Shown here: piece by piece, positions 12,501-27,500 of the stretch
Layout of the letters: the number at the start of each line of letters is the position of its first letter
Numbering within the stretch: the stretch's first letter is position 1
NCBI GenBank assembly: GCA_964023205.1
Contig: OZ026833.1
Span: forward strand, 6,660,138 to 6,724,137
DNA from: Lutraria lutraria
Taxonomy: Eukaryota > Mollusca > Bivalvia > Venerida > Mactridae
Direction: 5' to 3'
Length of the DNA stretch: 64,000 bases
Program-made: the position numbers and the translations under genes
Notes under the pieces: generated by a model
Databases searched by the model: none
The model's input: only the letters and a program-made list of their open reading frames with translations
Told to the model about the DNA's origin: nothing

Positions 12501-15500
12501 CAAAATATTACAATAGTTCAAAGCCAAACTTCACCATAAACATACTTGAACATTAATGTAGTTATAAGCTCTTGTGGAGATTTACTTAAGATAGTCATCA
12601 TTTCCGTTAATCTAATGCAAATCGATTAAAATTCAACAACTTTACACTTTCAAATGGCCTTCATAATCTATTATCATTCAGCTGATTACTCTACATGTGT
12701 GGTATATTATATCATTATCTTTCTATTTATATTATTTTTCAATCAAATGAGTATATACTACAATAAAATTGCAAATTATAAGCTAGATCATAAAGAAACA
12801 TTTTTCTATTGAAAGGACTTAATTCCATATAAAAGGTTAAAAAGGAACAAACAAAAAGGTAAGAACAACAAGGAAAGGTGTATAATATATTAACTTTAAC
12901 CTCGAGCAAGATGTAACATTATAATTGAGTCGATCAGAGCTTTAATAATTTCGATGGTTTTTTCTACAATACTTCAGTTATTGTATACAGCAGCTGGTTC
13001 ACTATGCAAACCAGTTTTCCTGGACAGTATCCTAACCAGTATCTACCCTTCCACAAGGAACTGGGTCATTTCCACATATGAAGGCAGCTTTAATCAGACA
13101 TACAGTTTAGAATTGTCTTCAAATTTGCAAGAATAACAAATACAATGTACAACCAGAAAATATGTATAAAACAGCCTTCTTTCACAAACATGAAGCAATT
13201 TGTATGTAACCTAATATTCTAATTCCGATACGAAAACAATCATCTATGTCAGCAAATCCAATTTATAACACTAATATCTTTTTTTCATTAAAAAAATCAA
13301 TATTTCATACGGTAATCATTTTTTCCTCTACAAAGGTCAAGATAGCATAATTAAATAGTAGGCTTATCAACACAGAGCTGCAGATGTCAATGTATTAAAT
13401 AAGGGGACATAATCCTCTAAAAATACTAGACAGAGATAAGCAACCTGGCACTGGATTCTTCTTTATAACAAAGTACATCATTGTAAAGTTAACCAAATGA
13501 TCGGTCCAGTAATTGCATATTTGTCAAAATGCTAATTTTCAATACATACCTTTAATATCTCTTCAACATTCTGAAAAGGCAAAAAGAAGAAATTAATTAG
13601 TTGATGATCACAAAATGAAACATCGAGAGATAAACAATAAGTCTAATTTACTAATACATAGGATAAAGATCACCATACAACTCAGGGCTCGAATTTAACT
13701 TTTTTTTGCCATCAGCAATTTTTTACTAGTACTCAAAATTTCAATTAGCAAAATTTGAAATCTACTAGCAATTTTTTACACTTGTTTTTCAGAAATATTC
13801 ATGTTATATTATAACAAAATAGGTTGTGTTCTATGTACTTGTAATTGTATTGCATATAAAAAAATTAAGTTATTACGACACTTTCAGTTCCACTAGCTAA
13901 AAAATGCAAGTGGTCATAAAATGAACTAGAATCTATTTTTCACAAGCATTTTGCTAGTTTGATTATAAGTGCTAATTTCAAACCCAGCTGAAATGCTGAG
14001 TAAGCATAATTTTTTTTTCAACATTATTTTATTTATATACAGCTACTGGTTTACCAAGGTAACCAGTAATAACTTACCCTTCCACAACGAGTCGGCAATT
14101 AAATCTCCCTATTTGGAGGAAAATAAACATTTTTTGGTCAAATTTTCATAGGAGGGTATGAACTGCCTTGACCGGGATTGACGTACCCTAGGCAACCAGT
14201 TCAGGTAACTAACCTGTGTGGCCATAAAAATCATGTAGATACTTTAAGGCAGCTCTTCTACAGATCATGTACACAATGTAAACACGGAAAGCTCACAGAA
14301 GCATGTTACACACACCAAGCTTGTTCACATATATCATTTCAGACTATTGTCCTATAAATCAGTATCACATTGAAGGAATCCTAACTGTTTATGGGAATAT
14401 CAGCTGTTATCATAATTACCAACTTCACCAAATGTCACATTTAATTATATTCTTTCACAAATACAACTTAATATTAACCATCAGCTGATACAGCATATAT
14501 AGCAGCTGAACAGTATTACCTTGTAACTGACCTATATTCATAATTTAAACATAGTCTCTAGTATTGGTAATTAAATTGGGATTTGTATAAGATGAAGTGT
14601 TGTAAAAAATGTCTTAAGCTAACAAAAATGACCCATTAAATTAAAGTTACATACGTGATAATTAACTGCTTAACATTGAAAGAAACAATTTTATAAATAC
14701 AGGGTGTCTTGAATTTTCAGACCTGTCTATTTTTTCATCATTTCCTACAGCACTTTGGGTATTATGACCTTATCTAGAATCAAATACTTGAAACTAAAAA
14801 TAGTTCTTTTCAACTGGACAACAGCCAGGGGTCATTGGCATGGTTCCCAGCTTGAGAAGATCAGGAGGAACGTCCCAGGCATACACCTGGACAGAACTAG
14901 CAACCATCCGTAAGCTTGCTGGACTGTCAGCTTCCTCACTTGTGATATTTGGTTCCCTGTGGGATTTGAACTCAAAACAGAAATGGGTAAATGTCAAAGG
15001 TGGCTTATTGAACTTGAGTTAGGGACTTTTTGAATGAGTTGCTTTTGTAACTGCAAACGAACATTCTTTCAAGCATGACCTAACTGGTGATCTTAAATAC
15101 AATTTTTTTCAATTATTAAACTCAAGAGACACCACACAACACAAAAGAGAAAGATTTAGTCAAATGGAAAAAAATATGTTTATAAGAGAAAATCTGTTTT
15201 AGGCCACTGTCGTTACTTGCAACAAGTTGTGAAGAAATTCGCCATTTTACAAAGCAGAGGTCAAAGTTTATAGTAAGTATTCACCATCTTGTAACATGAA
15301 CAGAAGTAATTCCCCCAGATATATGGTAATTGTTCCTGAGTACAGTAATGATGCTGACATGCATTGAGCTATATTATACTAAGATGCTATTTTCCTAGTC
15401 AGAGAACTGGAATTTAAGATATGCACAAAAACAAGACCATGACACAAACAAGTAAAAAAATGCCATAATAATGATTGAATCTAATTATTTCAATGGATAC

Positions 15501-18500
15501 CCTTCAAATTTAAATACTAAATACCAAACATACATTAATATATGCATAATTATGAATGATGTTTTTCAAAGTGTCACATGTGACATTTTGTATGGTTATT
15601 ATTAAGAATTCTAGAATGAAGAAAGATTTGGCAAGGGTTCAAAGGAAACTGGGAACCTTTATGGGCCCATTGTAAGGTCTAGACCAAGGTGCAGGTACAT
15701 GATATAAAGCATTGTTTTCAATCTGCACCGTTATATATGACATATAATGTCTAATTAAATACAATTTAAACAGATAATAATTATTTTATCATCATTTATG
15801 ACCAGTAGAGCAATCTCAAAACCAATCATGTTGATAAGGCCATTTGTTTGTTTGCAGTAACGCTATCCAGAGATTTTCAGTGGGTAGGTAAGAAATACTT
15901 TTTTTACAATATTTTTTTTTTTTACATTGAACCCAAAATACCTGTTAAAATGCAATTTACATTTTATATTGAAAACCCATGAGACCAAAAAACAGTTGGG
16001 TAGGACTGTTTTTGGTGAGTTACTAAAGCAAGGTAACCCCAAACAAAGTATTTTTTAAGGATGGCCTAACATCCTAAAAGCATTGTAGTGTACTCCAATA
16101 AATACACATTTGGTCAGTACTTAAAGATTATTTCGGGAACAATTTATCAACATGAATCACTTCACATACGATACAATATCTAGGTTAATACTGTTATTAT
16201 ACCTTCAGACAAGCTACTTGACATACTGACCGACATAATGATATTTATAATCAATATTATAACAAATTTATCCAAAGCATTTTTTTTCAGTTATATAGTA
16301 TGAAAGATCTCACAATACAAAAGATCTCATCATTTTGTCATGGCGGAAATAATAATAAATTTAAATAATAAATGGACAGTGGACTTTATTTCTCCCCTCT
16401 TACTGAATGTTAGTGTTAATATAACAAGTGCCTTTGAAAGCCGAGCTTTCATTGACCTTATTTATACTTAAGGTTTCAGTTTTGCAATGATGGCAGATGG
16501 CTATTATCTGACCATCTGTATGTACCCTGTTTGAGCCTAATATTACAGTTTGCACAGAATTAGACTTGTCAAACATACAACTATTATATATATTTATACA
16601 ATTTTCAACTTGTTAAAGTTCTGCATTTATTACTTCCCTTGATTGTATGGTGCTTTCATTAATTGATATTAAATTTATACTTAGTAAATGCATTTGACAG
16701 TTTGTGATAACAGCATATTGGTGCTATTTAATATTTATTTAGCATCAGTTCGAGATTAATTCATTTAAAATAAAGCTTCGCTACAAAAATGCATGAAACA
16801 ACAGTGTCTTCTAGCAAGGATGACAAAATGGGATCTTTTGTCAACTGGTTAGAAAATCAAAGGGGGGGGGGGGGGTCATTTTTTTCAACCCTGACTTACC
16901 ATTCTTTTTGGGATAATACATAAAGTGGACTTTTAAACATGACTCATGCCTATCAAATCATTTGATGGGCTACTGATTCCTCAATTCAACAAAAGCAATG
17001 CAAAATGTCTACAAATTTGTAATAAGAAATTCTCAGGATCATCTTATCAAAAAGAATTCATGAGTTTACTTCAAGCCAACTAGTGTATGGGTCAATACTG
17101 AACTATAGAATATTATTTATAAGCTGGAGTAGTTCACCTAAATGATTAAGTTCAGTGACATTATTCAATAAATAGAATCATGTAACCTATTGATTAAGTC
17201 TCAACAAGTTCACTGGCCAGTCATCATACTTACTGTACACATTACAAAACCTTATAACATCAGGTTTGTATGTTCATATTTACAGTCAAACCGGTAAACA
17301 AAGGCCATCATTCACTGGGAAAGACAAAATGTGACCTTTATTGACAGATGACCAGTTATTCTGAGGTCATTTTGTTCTAAATAATCAATAACCTTTAATA
17401 GGAATTCATGGCCTTTATTCACAGGGTGGCCGTTATTCACAGGGTGATCTTTATTCACAGGGTGGCCTTTATTTGGAGGTGAACGCAAACACAGGTTTGA
17501 CTGTACATTGAATTAGAACATTTGAATGAAAAAAATAATGTCATTATCCTAGGACACTTCTTATATATGTAAAGACAAAAAAAGATTTCTTGAAAAAAAA
17601 AAAAAATCATAGTAGATCTAATTTGATATTGAGGAAAATAGGCATATAATTTATAAAAAAAATAAATTTTTTGGCCTTACAAACATACATAGTAACCGGA
17701 TCAAATTGTTCTGATGACATTCTTAAAATTTTCTGAATAAACTTTTTTAATGGTGTAGTATTACTGAATTCTAATAATGAAAGAAATTAAACCCGGGCCA
17801 GTTATTCAATATGTAAACATGAAAACAGTATCCTTTTTTTAGTATACAACATAATATCAAGAAGTAAAATAAAGTGCATATAAACTTGAGTGGAAAATCA
17901 TATAATAATTATTTCTTATTCAGTAGGAGTTTCAAATCGACTAACATCAATATGATCAAGGTACAAGTCTTAAGATTCACAATTCATTTCTCAATACCTG
18001 GGCACTCCTGTTGTAGATTTGATAGTGTTAACAAAAAGAGAAAAAATGTGCAACACGGATTATAACTGCAGTTTCTATGCTCCGCCACCCGCATAACTCG
18101 GATGTGTAGAAAAATATATAACCAGTTAGTCACAGGGTAGATGTACAGTAAAACCTGTGAACAAACTAAGACCACCCTTGAGAAAGACAAAATATGGCCT
18201 TTATTGACACTAACAGGTGGCCTTTATTCAGAGGTCATTCTGTTTTTAAAAAATAAGTGACAGTTCTTAAAAGAATGGCCTTTATTCACAGGTTGGCCCT
18301 ATTTTCTGAGGTGGCCGCTAAAACAGGTTATTTATATACAAGTTTGAATTTAGCATTTATTTGATTTCATAATCTTGATCTATCAAAATAATTAACATGA
18401 ATTTATGAATAAACCTGAAAAGGCTTTCTTATTAAGATTCCATTATTTAATGAATAATATTTATGCTAGTATGAAGTAGCTCTAGTACCTTTTATGGGCC

Positions 18501-21500
18501 AAATAAACTAATTAATACACTTAACACTTCATTAATAAATGTGCTTACATACACAGAAATTTCTATAAGCATGGGGCAATTTTGAAAAGCTGGTAGGAAC
18601 CCAAGAGGGGGGGGGGGGGGGGGGGGGGGAGTCTTTTGAAGACCACAACAACATTTTTTTGAAACTGGCAGTTTAAAATCATTGAATGAATTTATTTCAT
18701 TTAAATGTACTTTTAACTGGGAAAAAAATATATACAATGTCAGTTGTAAATTGCACCTTCAATAAATACTTGTAGTGTAAGTTATTCATTCAGAAAATTG
18801 CAGTACCTGCATTGTAATGGTGTAATGCCAAAAAATTCATGGGGCTTGAATTATAATTAAGATTGTTTGCCCTTTACCGACCAACCTACATACATCTACT
18901 AAATACTACATATATTTCATTATTTGCATTGATTGGAAATATATGGACAGAAGACTTGTACAGGAGACTTGTATGTTATTAATAATACTATTGTTCTCCA
19001 CCATAACCTCAACCTTCCTACCTTGTACTATTAATAATAATTAATATAATAGATGTCAATACAACGCATTGTGAAGACTATAAAACACTTGCTTGTAGAA
19101 AACATCTGGACACAGCTTATGGCAAGACCATTAAAAACATATAAAATTTACATGTGACATTAGTACAGATTTTTATCAGTGGTGTTATTTGCGAGCTAAA
19201 ATGATTGCATGAGGCCTTAGTCATTCTATCAGACAATTAGCAGTTTCAGACTTCTTCTTATAAAACACATTTGAACTACAGTAGCTACATTAATGGGGAT
19301 ACAAACAGAAACCAGATACATGTACTCATCTATTTTTTGGCCTTAAAGACAATGAGTTAAGTTACAGTTAAATCAGACCCGCCTCCATGGTCGAGTGATT
19401 AAGGTCACTGACATCAAATCACTATAGCCTCACGCTGATAGAGGGTTGTGGGTTCAAGCCCAGCTACCGACCATGTCTCTTTATGTGAGAAAGTAGGCAG
19501 CTGCTTATGAAGGATGGGAGTCAAGTACTGGTTCTTACCAGGAACGATGGTTAGGTGAACTGTCCGCCTCATATGACTCTGACTGTTGAAAGGGGGCGTA
19601 AAACTCAATATAAACAAATAAACAAAATACATTTAATAGGGGAGACAGAATATGCTGACTATCAGTGTCACTTCCTTCAAAAAACCCTGAATACTTACTA
19701 TATTTAGTGTGGGTCTACTTTTTTGTTTTGCACCATTCATAACAGCACCATTGCGATTCTCTTCTTTGACTTTAAGTACAGTTCTAGATTCTGTAGACTG
19801 TTGTACAGTATTATCAGGAGCCTTAATCTTTCTTTCATTGTCTTTAGAAGTAGACCCATGTTCTGACTGTGATTGACTTTGCTGATTAGTTTTTGGCTGA
19901 ACCATCAATTCTTGTTTAATTGACTGAAGCACTGGTTCCCGCATTGTTTGCTGTTTCTTATTGGGCACAACAGACGGTTCCTTTTTAATATGACTGGATT
20001 CTGGCAGCTTCCGTGATTTAACACTGACTGACTTATGGTCACCTCCTTGTACACTTTCTTGTTTTTGATCAGATTTACGCGAGCTATTTGAACTACCGAG
20101 ACTGGTTCTACCACTGTGCAAATCTCCACTTGAACTACTACCAGTCTGAGCACCATGGCTACCACTGGCGTTTTTGGTTTCGGCACTTGAATGATTTTTA
20201 TTCCGCACATCATTTTTATAAGCACTATAAGAATCACTAGCACTAGGTTTACTTTGCGTCACACTTGAATTACCTCCCTTTTCACTCGAAGATGAATGAC
20301 CTTGATTGGTCCCGAGTCTATGATTTAAACTACTCCGACTACTTACATTTGCGAAGAACTGTTTGTCACTTTTTACTTTTGATGGAAGTGGAGTGGCTGG
20401 TTGTCGTTCGACACCCACCATGTCATAATACCTCCCTTGTTTCCGCAACATAGAAGCCGTATTAGAAAATTCACCAAGCACACCTTTGATATTTTTACTT
20501 TCTTCACTCTCCTCAACCTGAAAAATATCCACAAGTTTTCGTTAATTAATTAACACATGATTGAATAACTGTAACCTTTAGAGGAATTGACTTTCACCTT
20601 GGCACCGAATTTGGAATCTTTCAATTCCAGATTGTAAACCCCAAGGTCATTTGGGCATTAGGGCACTTAATGGCTATTATGAAGCATTATGGGAAATGAG
20701 TACAGTCAAACCTGTTAGCGGCCACCTTCGAATAAAGGCAATCCTTTGAATAAAGGCAATTCTTTTAAAAATCTTTGTTGATTATTTAGAACAACCACCG
20801 AATAAAGGTCACCTTTGAATAAAGACCACATAACATCTTTCTTAATGGTGGCCTTTAACCAAAGGTTTCACTGCATATGATAGGCATATGCTGAAGTGTA
20901 AATGAGTAAGATTACATGTAGCAGACCAAACAATTAATTCTTATCCTCTGTTCTAAGTCAACTGCTTTATGCCCATCAAAAAAAATATGGAAAAAAATCT
21001 CAAAAGAGGCAAAACATACATTGTGTATGTCATAATTATAACAGTACATCATTCTCGACAAATTCTTTAATTTTATTTCCGAACTTTATTATAGGATATC
21101 CTGTGCTTAAGTAAACCAAACCATACAGCTACTGTTTCAAATAGTTTGCACTTTTCTAGCAGTTCACAAAATATAAGTGGTCAGTAATACGGTAGTTATA
21201 GTACTTAGGGTCTCATTACAAATCGTTACAAAATTGAAATAAGATCTAATACAGGTAGTGATGAAATGACACCAGTCCTGTACTTCTCCAGAAAGCTACT
21301 GCGATACATCCTTCTAAAGGGTTCTCATGTGACCCTTTTAAGTAATAGTAAGCGTAATTCTTTACCCGTAACTTAATTATGACATCAAGTGGGTCGGTCC
21401 CCTGTATGCCCTTGCCAGTTGGTTCAGCATTTTTAGAGAAGCTAAAACTTTGATACATGAAGAGTATACAACAACACTTAGCTTAATTAATAACAATTTC

Positions 21501-24500
21501 CATTAACACACTAATACCATACAGAAACAATCAATGAATCAACCTATAGTAGTACACATTGACAAGGGAACCTCATATTACTGGAAACATACCAAGTGCA
21601 CCTGAACATCACATCACAATTGTGTATTGACAATCATATCAGTAAGTAATGACTAGAAGTGATCAGTAAGTCAATGTAGATCTATACATTATAAAAACTT
21701 GATAGGAGTCGACATGCTATTTGGTGGAATAAGCCTAGTTCAGGTTACATGCTAACCAATAGGGGTAGAATAGGGGTAGGTAGGCCGAGGGGGGGACTGG
21801 AGGAGACAGCAGATATTTGTATACAGTTCCTTGATCCTAATAAAAAGTCTAACAGGTAGCAGATTTTTCAATCAGTTTCAGAATGGTACCTTTCTAACAA
21901 TGTTGGAAAAAATAAAGAAATAAACGAATATAAAATAATACTTCTCCCATACAGTCGTCTGACCTACTTATAGCAAATTTATGTTACAGTTAATATTTCC
22001 TGCCCAATAAAAAGATAGTACATGATTAAGATCTCACAACATCAAACAGTCTTATTATAAAATTTAATACAACATATCACAACAAAAAATGAATTTAAGC
22101 ATAACAAAATCAACTGGGAATGAAGGCCAAAATATTGTTAGTGTGAATAGGAAATGACCTCGAATGTTAATTAAGGCATAAATATTAATTATTTGTTTCT
22201 GGTTACTTGAATTTTACCCTTATCTATCCCCTCGACCCTTACATTTTATTTGGCCTAGGGAACAGTTCATCGACCATCTTGTTTCTTTTAACCTTTCCAT
22301 AAGCCATAAGATTAAAAAGCTACCTACATGTAACCTATTTTTTAGGAGAATGTAACCAGAAACAAACATAATTGTTTACATCTTTGAGTTTTATTTATCA
22401 CTGACCCTATTTTTAAGTTTGGTCTTTTCCCATTTCGTATACTATAATATTGACATAACCATTAAATTTGATAGTTATCAGATCAAGGCTTTACAAATAC
22501 CCAACAAAATAAAACATCACATTAATTTTGTCTAACCATCTCTGATATTAAAGGCTAGACTTAACTATCAATATATAGGCTAGACACTATAAATAATCCA
22601 ATATCATTCAATAAACTGAAAACAATTCATTTAAATCAACCAATGAACCCTATTCTTGTCTATCCTTCCTAATAAAGCATCACGAGCATACATTTAAGGC
22701 CAAAAATAGATAAATTAAGTAGTGTCGAAGATAAAACACTCAAATTTAAACTATGTGAGACAAATATAGCCAACCCTTTCCTAATGATATGCTAGCTACA
22801 ACATACTGTAATCGGTGCCCAAGGCTGAATGTTGATTATGATGATTTAAGCTAAAAATACATTTGTTGGCAGATAACCATGCAAGCAGCACTCTATATAA
22901 TACAATATTTGAAGGCATCCAAAATATCTCATCCAGAAATGTATTTGTCCGAAACTATGGTCACTGTTAAAAAGATATTTTTAATACTAGTATGAACTAT
23001 TTGGTAAATGATGCTTTAATAATGAAAATTTACAACAATGCTTACAAGTTTCATACTGTAATTCAAAATTTGTAACTCATGAGTACTAGTTTTCCCCTTG
23101 TTGGATATGAAATCACACTTAACTCACAAGAACATAATTACTAACTACTGTACGATGCGTGTACTGTAATTCTCTGAAAGTGATAGAATAATTACAGCAA
23201 GTGGAATACAAACATATTTCTCACTCAACTTGTTTTGGATTTTAAGATTACAATTAACTAATGGCATTTCGAAAGCCTACCGGTCAACGGACTGAAAATA
23301 GCCTGAATGAAGTAAAACTTACGAGTCATGTACCTGAATCGAGGAATTTAAAACAACAATTTGGATCTGCTTGATATACCACGGATGAGGAATTAACTTA
23401 AAGTCAGAAAGATCACAATCAACAACATTACCCCCTCCAAAACGTTTTATATATAAAAAGATGATATTCTGTCTATACAAATACATCTAACACATAGTCT
23501 GACATAAGTATAATTTGTACATCATGATTAATCACCATTTAGCTTTACCACAAAAACTGATAATAAATGTAGTTATTTACTAGACGAATGACTACCTAAT
23601 TGGTAATTAACAAATAAACCAATATTTAAGCAAATTCAACATAATCCCATGAAAAAAAATAATTGGAAAACTATTCAATCAAATGAACAGTAAATAATAC
23701 TGAAAGAAAATTAATATAAGTACTGTAAAACTCCTAATAAAGCCCCCCACCCTCCTGTCGGCTAAACATAAATCAGAGAGAACAGTTTAAATTGAGCTAT
23801 GCAGTGTTTATCTAGGTTTACAGCATCAATAAATGACCTTAGAATGTGTTCATCTATTTAAGTATAATGGATGTATTTTAGTTGTTGTTCGTTTAAAATA
23901 GGATTTCAAATTTAATTTTGGATTTACTCTTGAATTAAAGTCCCAGAAGCATATAAATTCATCAGTCGTAATACAGTTTCTATTTGTCCTAGTATAACAG
24001 AGGAATCTGGGAGGTTTTCCTCCTGTGCATACTTTATAGCAAGAAAAAATGTTTCTTACACAAAATTCAAAGTTTAAAAAGATAAACAGGTAAGTCAAGT
24101 GACCCGAAACATGACATTTTTTCCTAGCCTATTTCATGACAAGGCCAAGAAAATCAATTTTTTTAAACATTTTTATAACCCATTAATACGTGACACTTAT
24201 TGAATTTAACATAACAATATCAACAAGTGAATTAAGGTAAAACAAAAACAAAAATCTCCAGTATTTGCGTAACAAATCTGTTCTCAACAAATACAGATAA
24301 AAGAATAGCTGTCAGATAAGCAGACAGAAAAAGTTGATCACAAATGTTGCAAATTTAATAAAGAAGTTTCATTTAACGAAGTCAGACAGAGTGTTGCTAT
24401 GCAAGATTGGCATTTCTCCATCAAAACCAGTGAGTGAGTGATATGAACCATAGCATAATAACGTATATAAGTCTCTCGATACACATGAAATTTTTCGCCT

Positions 24501-27500
24501 CACAAAAATTGAAAAATTTCCCAATCTTCATTCTTTGCTAATTAAACTTTATCACATAATATTATGCAAAAACTTAAGACAGGTACAGGAGTTTGATTAA
24601 CTTACATTCCTGAAGGTAACATTAAGACGCAAAATCACAAAAATACTGATGTAAACAAAAAACAATGATATACGATATGTAACTGTGAAAAAGACTTATA
24701 CCTATCAAAAACCGTTTAAACGTATCACTGTCCTAGAGTGAAGGTTTTACCAAAGTTAATTAAGTGCAAAGTCGAGTGTTTGAGTACAGTGTATAAAACA
24801 TTCTAACACTTATAAATAAGACTTACACAGTCATTGGATTAATTAACATTAGATATGCAACACAATTCCAAAATGAAAAGTGAACTTTTAACTACATCAA
24901 TAATTATTATGAACTACATTTTTTGTATTGAATACTGAGTCAGCCAAATTTTTTTTTCACTGAAACTAAGAGTGAGCTGGGTTATTTGGCAATTTTTCCA
25001 GCTGTATATAATGGATGTAGACCCAAGACGTAAAACACCTAGTTCAAACCACGGACCTTCTGTAAGCTATCTTGACAGCTTCCTCAACATGTGAGATTTG
25101 TCCGTTCCTGGTTAGGATTGGAATTCACAGATTTTCGAAAAATCATATAGCTGACATTAGAGATAAAATAAACATTGAAATTGACAAGTAGCTGCACAAT
25201 TCATCAAGAACATTATAACTATCACCTAACCTTGGGAGAACAAAATCATACCACAAGAAAAGCTTTCATTTAACATATAATTCTGCAGAATGTGGCAAGC
25301 TACATGTATATTGACATAATGCAGGTCTAATCAATCATTGATTACAGGTGTCAAGTATGGGCTATTTAAGGCTGTAACTCTGCTTTCTAGACTTTTTTAT
25401 ACAGAAATAGAAAAAATCTCTGTCGATAACATGATTTTAATAGTTTTATGTACTCTAAAAATAGATCAGTTTACAGTCAATGATCAAGCATAACATTCGT
25501 ACTGAAAGGTATTAACACTTACTACAAAGTGATGATAATTGGCACCGATAGACAATCAGTTACCTCAGGAGAAAGGTAAGATGCAACAGTATCACCAGTT
25601 TACGAATGTACAATAAGGCTGTCCTTAAAAAATATTGTGTTTGGAGTAATGCTACCTACTCACCAAAAACTGTTTTAACCAATATTAATTTTATTTGGCC
25701 TCTCTTAACAAAAAAAAAATTCTATAAATATATAGTATTCGGACATTGTTTTGGTGTTCAATATAAAAATAAATTGAAAAAAAATCCTACCTACATGTAC
25801 CTACCAACTGAAATTTCTCAGGGTAGGGTTATAGTAAACAAAAATTTTTTCAAGGATGGCCTAACTCCAGACATGAAACTTATTCCAGCCTTCTAGATAG
25901 GTAGCTAATAGAGTGAACTAACTTCTAGAAATAGATACAGGCTGTTGTTAAGATGGGATAACAAGGTATTTATAAAAACACACAAGGTCACTCAGATATT
26001 GTTGGATAACAAACAAATCAGATGAATAAAACTAGAAAAGGGTCTGGAGAACTAAGCCAAGAAGGGGCCATAACTCCTTTGAAAATTTTCAGATTTTAAC
26101 TGAAATCAAACTTGACATGTATCTTTAATAATTACCATACACCTTCATGTAAAATATGAAACCAATACATGGACTATTTCTTAGTTATCGCTCAGAAACC
26201 AAAATTTGAATAGACAGAAGGACAGGGTTATCACTGTATGCCCTTCCGCCTTTTCGAATGGCAAAGCATGATAATAGAATAAAATTTAAGAGGACAGACC
26301 CATAGCTCCAACAATTACCGTAAGTTGATAATGGTGTAATACTGGTGAAAAACTGTGCAAAGATGTTGTATAAACAGAAAACTAGTTCAATTCTTCATTA
26401 GCAGGTTAAGAGTACATGTACATGCCTGTTAGAATTAACAACTCAAACATGACAATTATCAAGTAAAATGCACCATAAACAATACTCATAATAAATCAAT
26501 TATCAATGGCACAGTTACCCGTGCCTGATAGTTATTTATACTTCATTAACTATTCATATTTTCATGAATTCCATTTTGAGGGGACAGATTTGAGAGCTAT
26601 CTTACCATTAATTTCAAATGACCTCAACCTTCAAAGTGGGATCTCAACCTTCTGTCCTTTGAGATTTTAACTAAGCTCTCAAACTTATAAACATTTTTAA
26701 CTCTATACCAGTATAACCACATAGTGTATACATATCAAAGCCAACTGAACACAATGCAGTCAAAAGTAGCACTTAAAAATTATCAGAATATATATCAATT
26801 TATCCTTTGTAAATAACAAAATCTCACACTAGAATGCTATATCAAACAAAAACCAAGTAAATTTATATACACAATAAGAAAACCACATAAAACATTCATG
26901 GAGCAATTAACCGTCAATTATACAAGAGATTACGTGCAAGATCTGTGCAGACTGAAAATAAACTCATAAGAAACATTTGCAATACCATCCATGATCCAAC
27001 TCATACAATTATTTATTTCTTACATGAGCACATTTATTCATTACAGACGGAATACCATTTACTAGCGGGCTGTGCAATTTGTACGGACAATTAGATTTTT
27101 TTTCAGAAAAATGGAGTAGACTCGTAAGTGGCTTACCGTGGTTTGAATAAATATGTAAAAATATGTACTTAACGGTTGTATGTATGTAACAGCTGCCATA
27201 ATTTAGTACATCATATATACATTTCATAGAAATTATAACAAATAATCAACGAACACAAAACAAGTAAATAGAAGTCTGTATCTAACTGAAGTGCTGAGTC
27301 AGCAATTCAAATTTCTTCAGTTCCTACATCTTCCAGGATGGTTATTATTTTGGCATAAGGAACAATTTGATTGGTCAGTTTTTCTGGGAAGTCTTCACTT
27401 GCTGATCGAATGAAATTCCTTGTAACATAATTCAGGAAATAGATCATCACAAGTTGAGTAGTCAATGAATGGTAGATAATAATACTCCATTAGTGCAACA

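Larger units (their letters stand above)
13571..19698. other. AFF4-like intron 3 with repeats
   Basis: No coding exon is supported here. It holds the ACTAGC-type element at 13684-13985, SINE pieces at 14040 and 14815, a MITE at 15836, poly-G runs at 16862 and 18607, two CAGTCAAACC elements (17281 and 18144) and a SINE at 19378. Confidence 0.6.

Noticed and set aside
12160..12516. 118-codon plus-strand ORF
   Set aside because: It crosses a SINE with reversed tRNA head, and has no recognisable domain.
19905..20243. 112-codon minus-strand ORF
   Set aside because: An alternative frame inside AFF4-like exon 3; the other frame matches the family.
25606..25896. 96-codon plus-strand ORF
   Set aside because: It coincides with a MITE from end to end.
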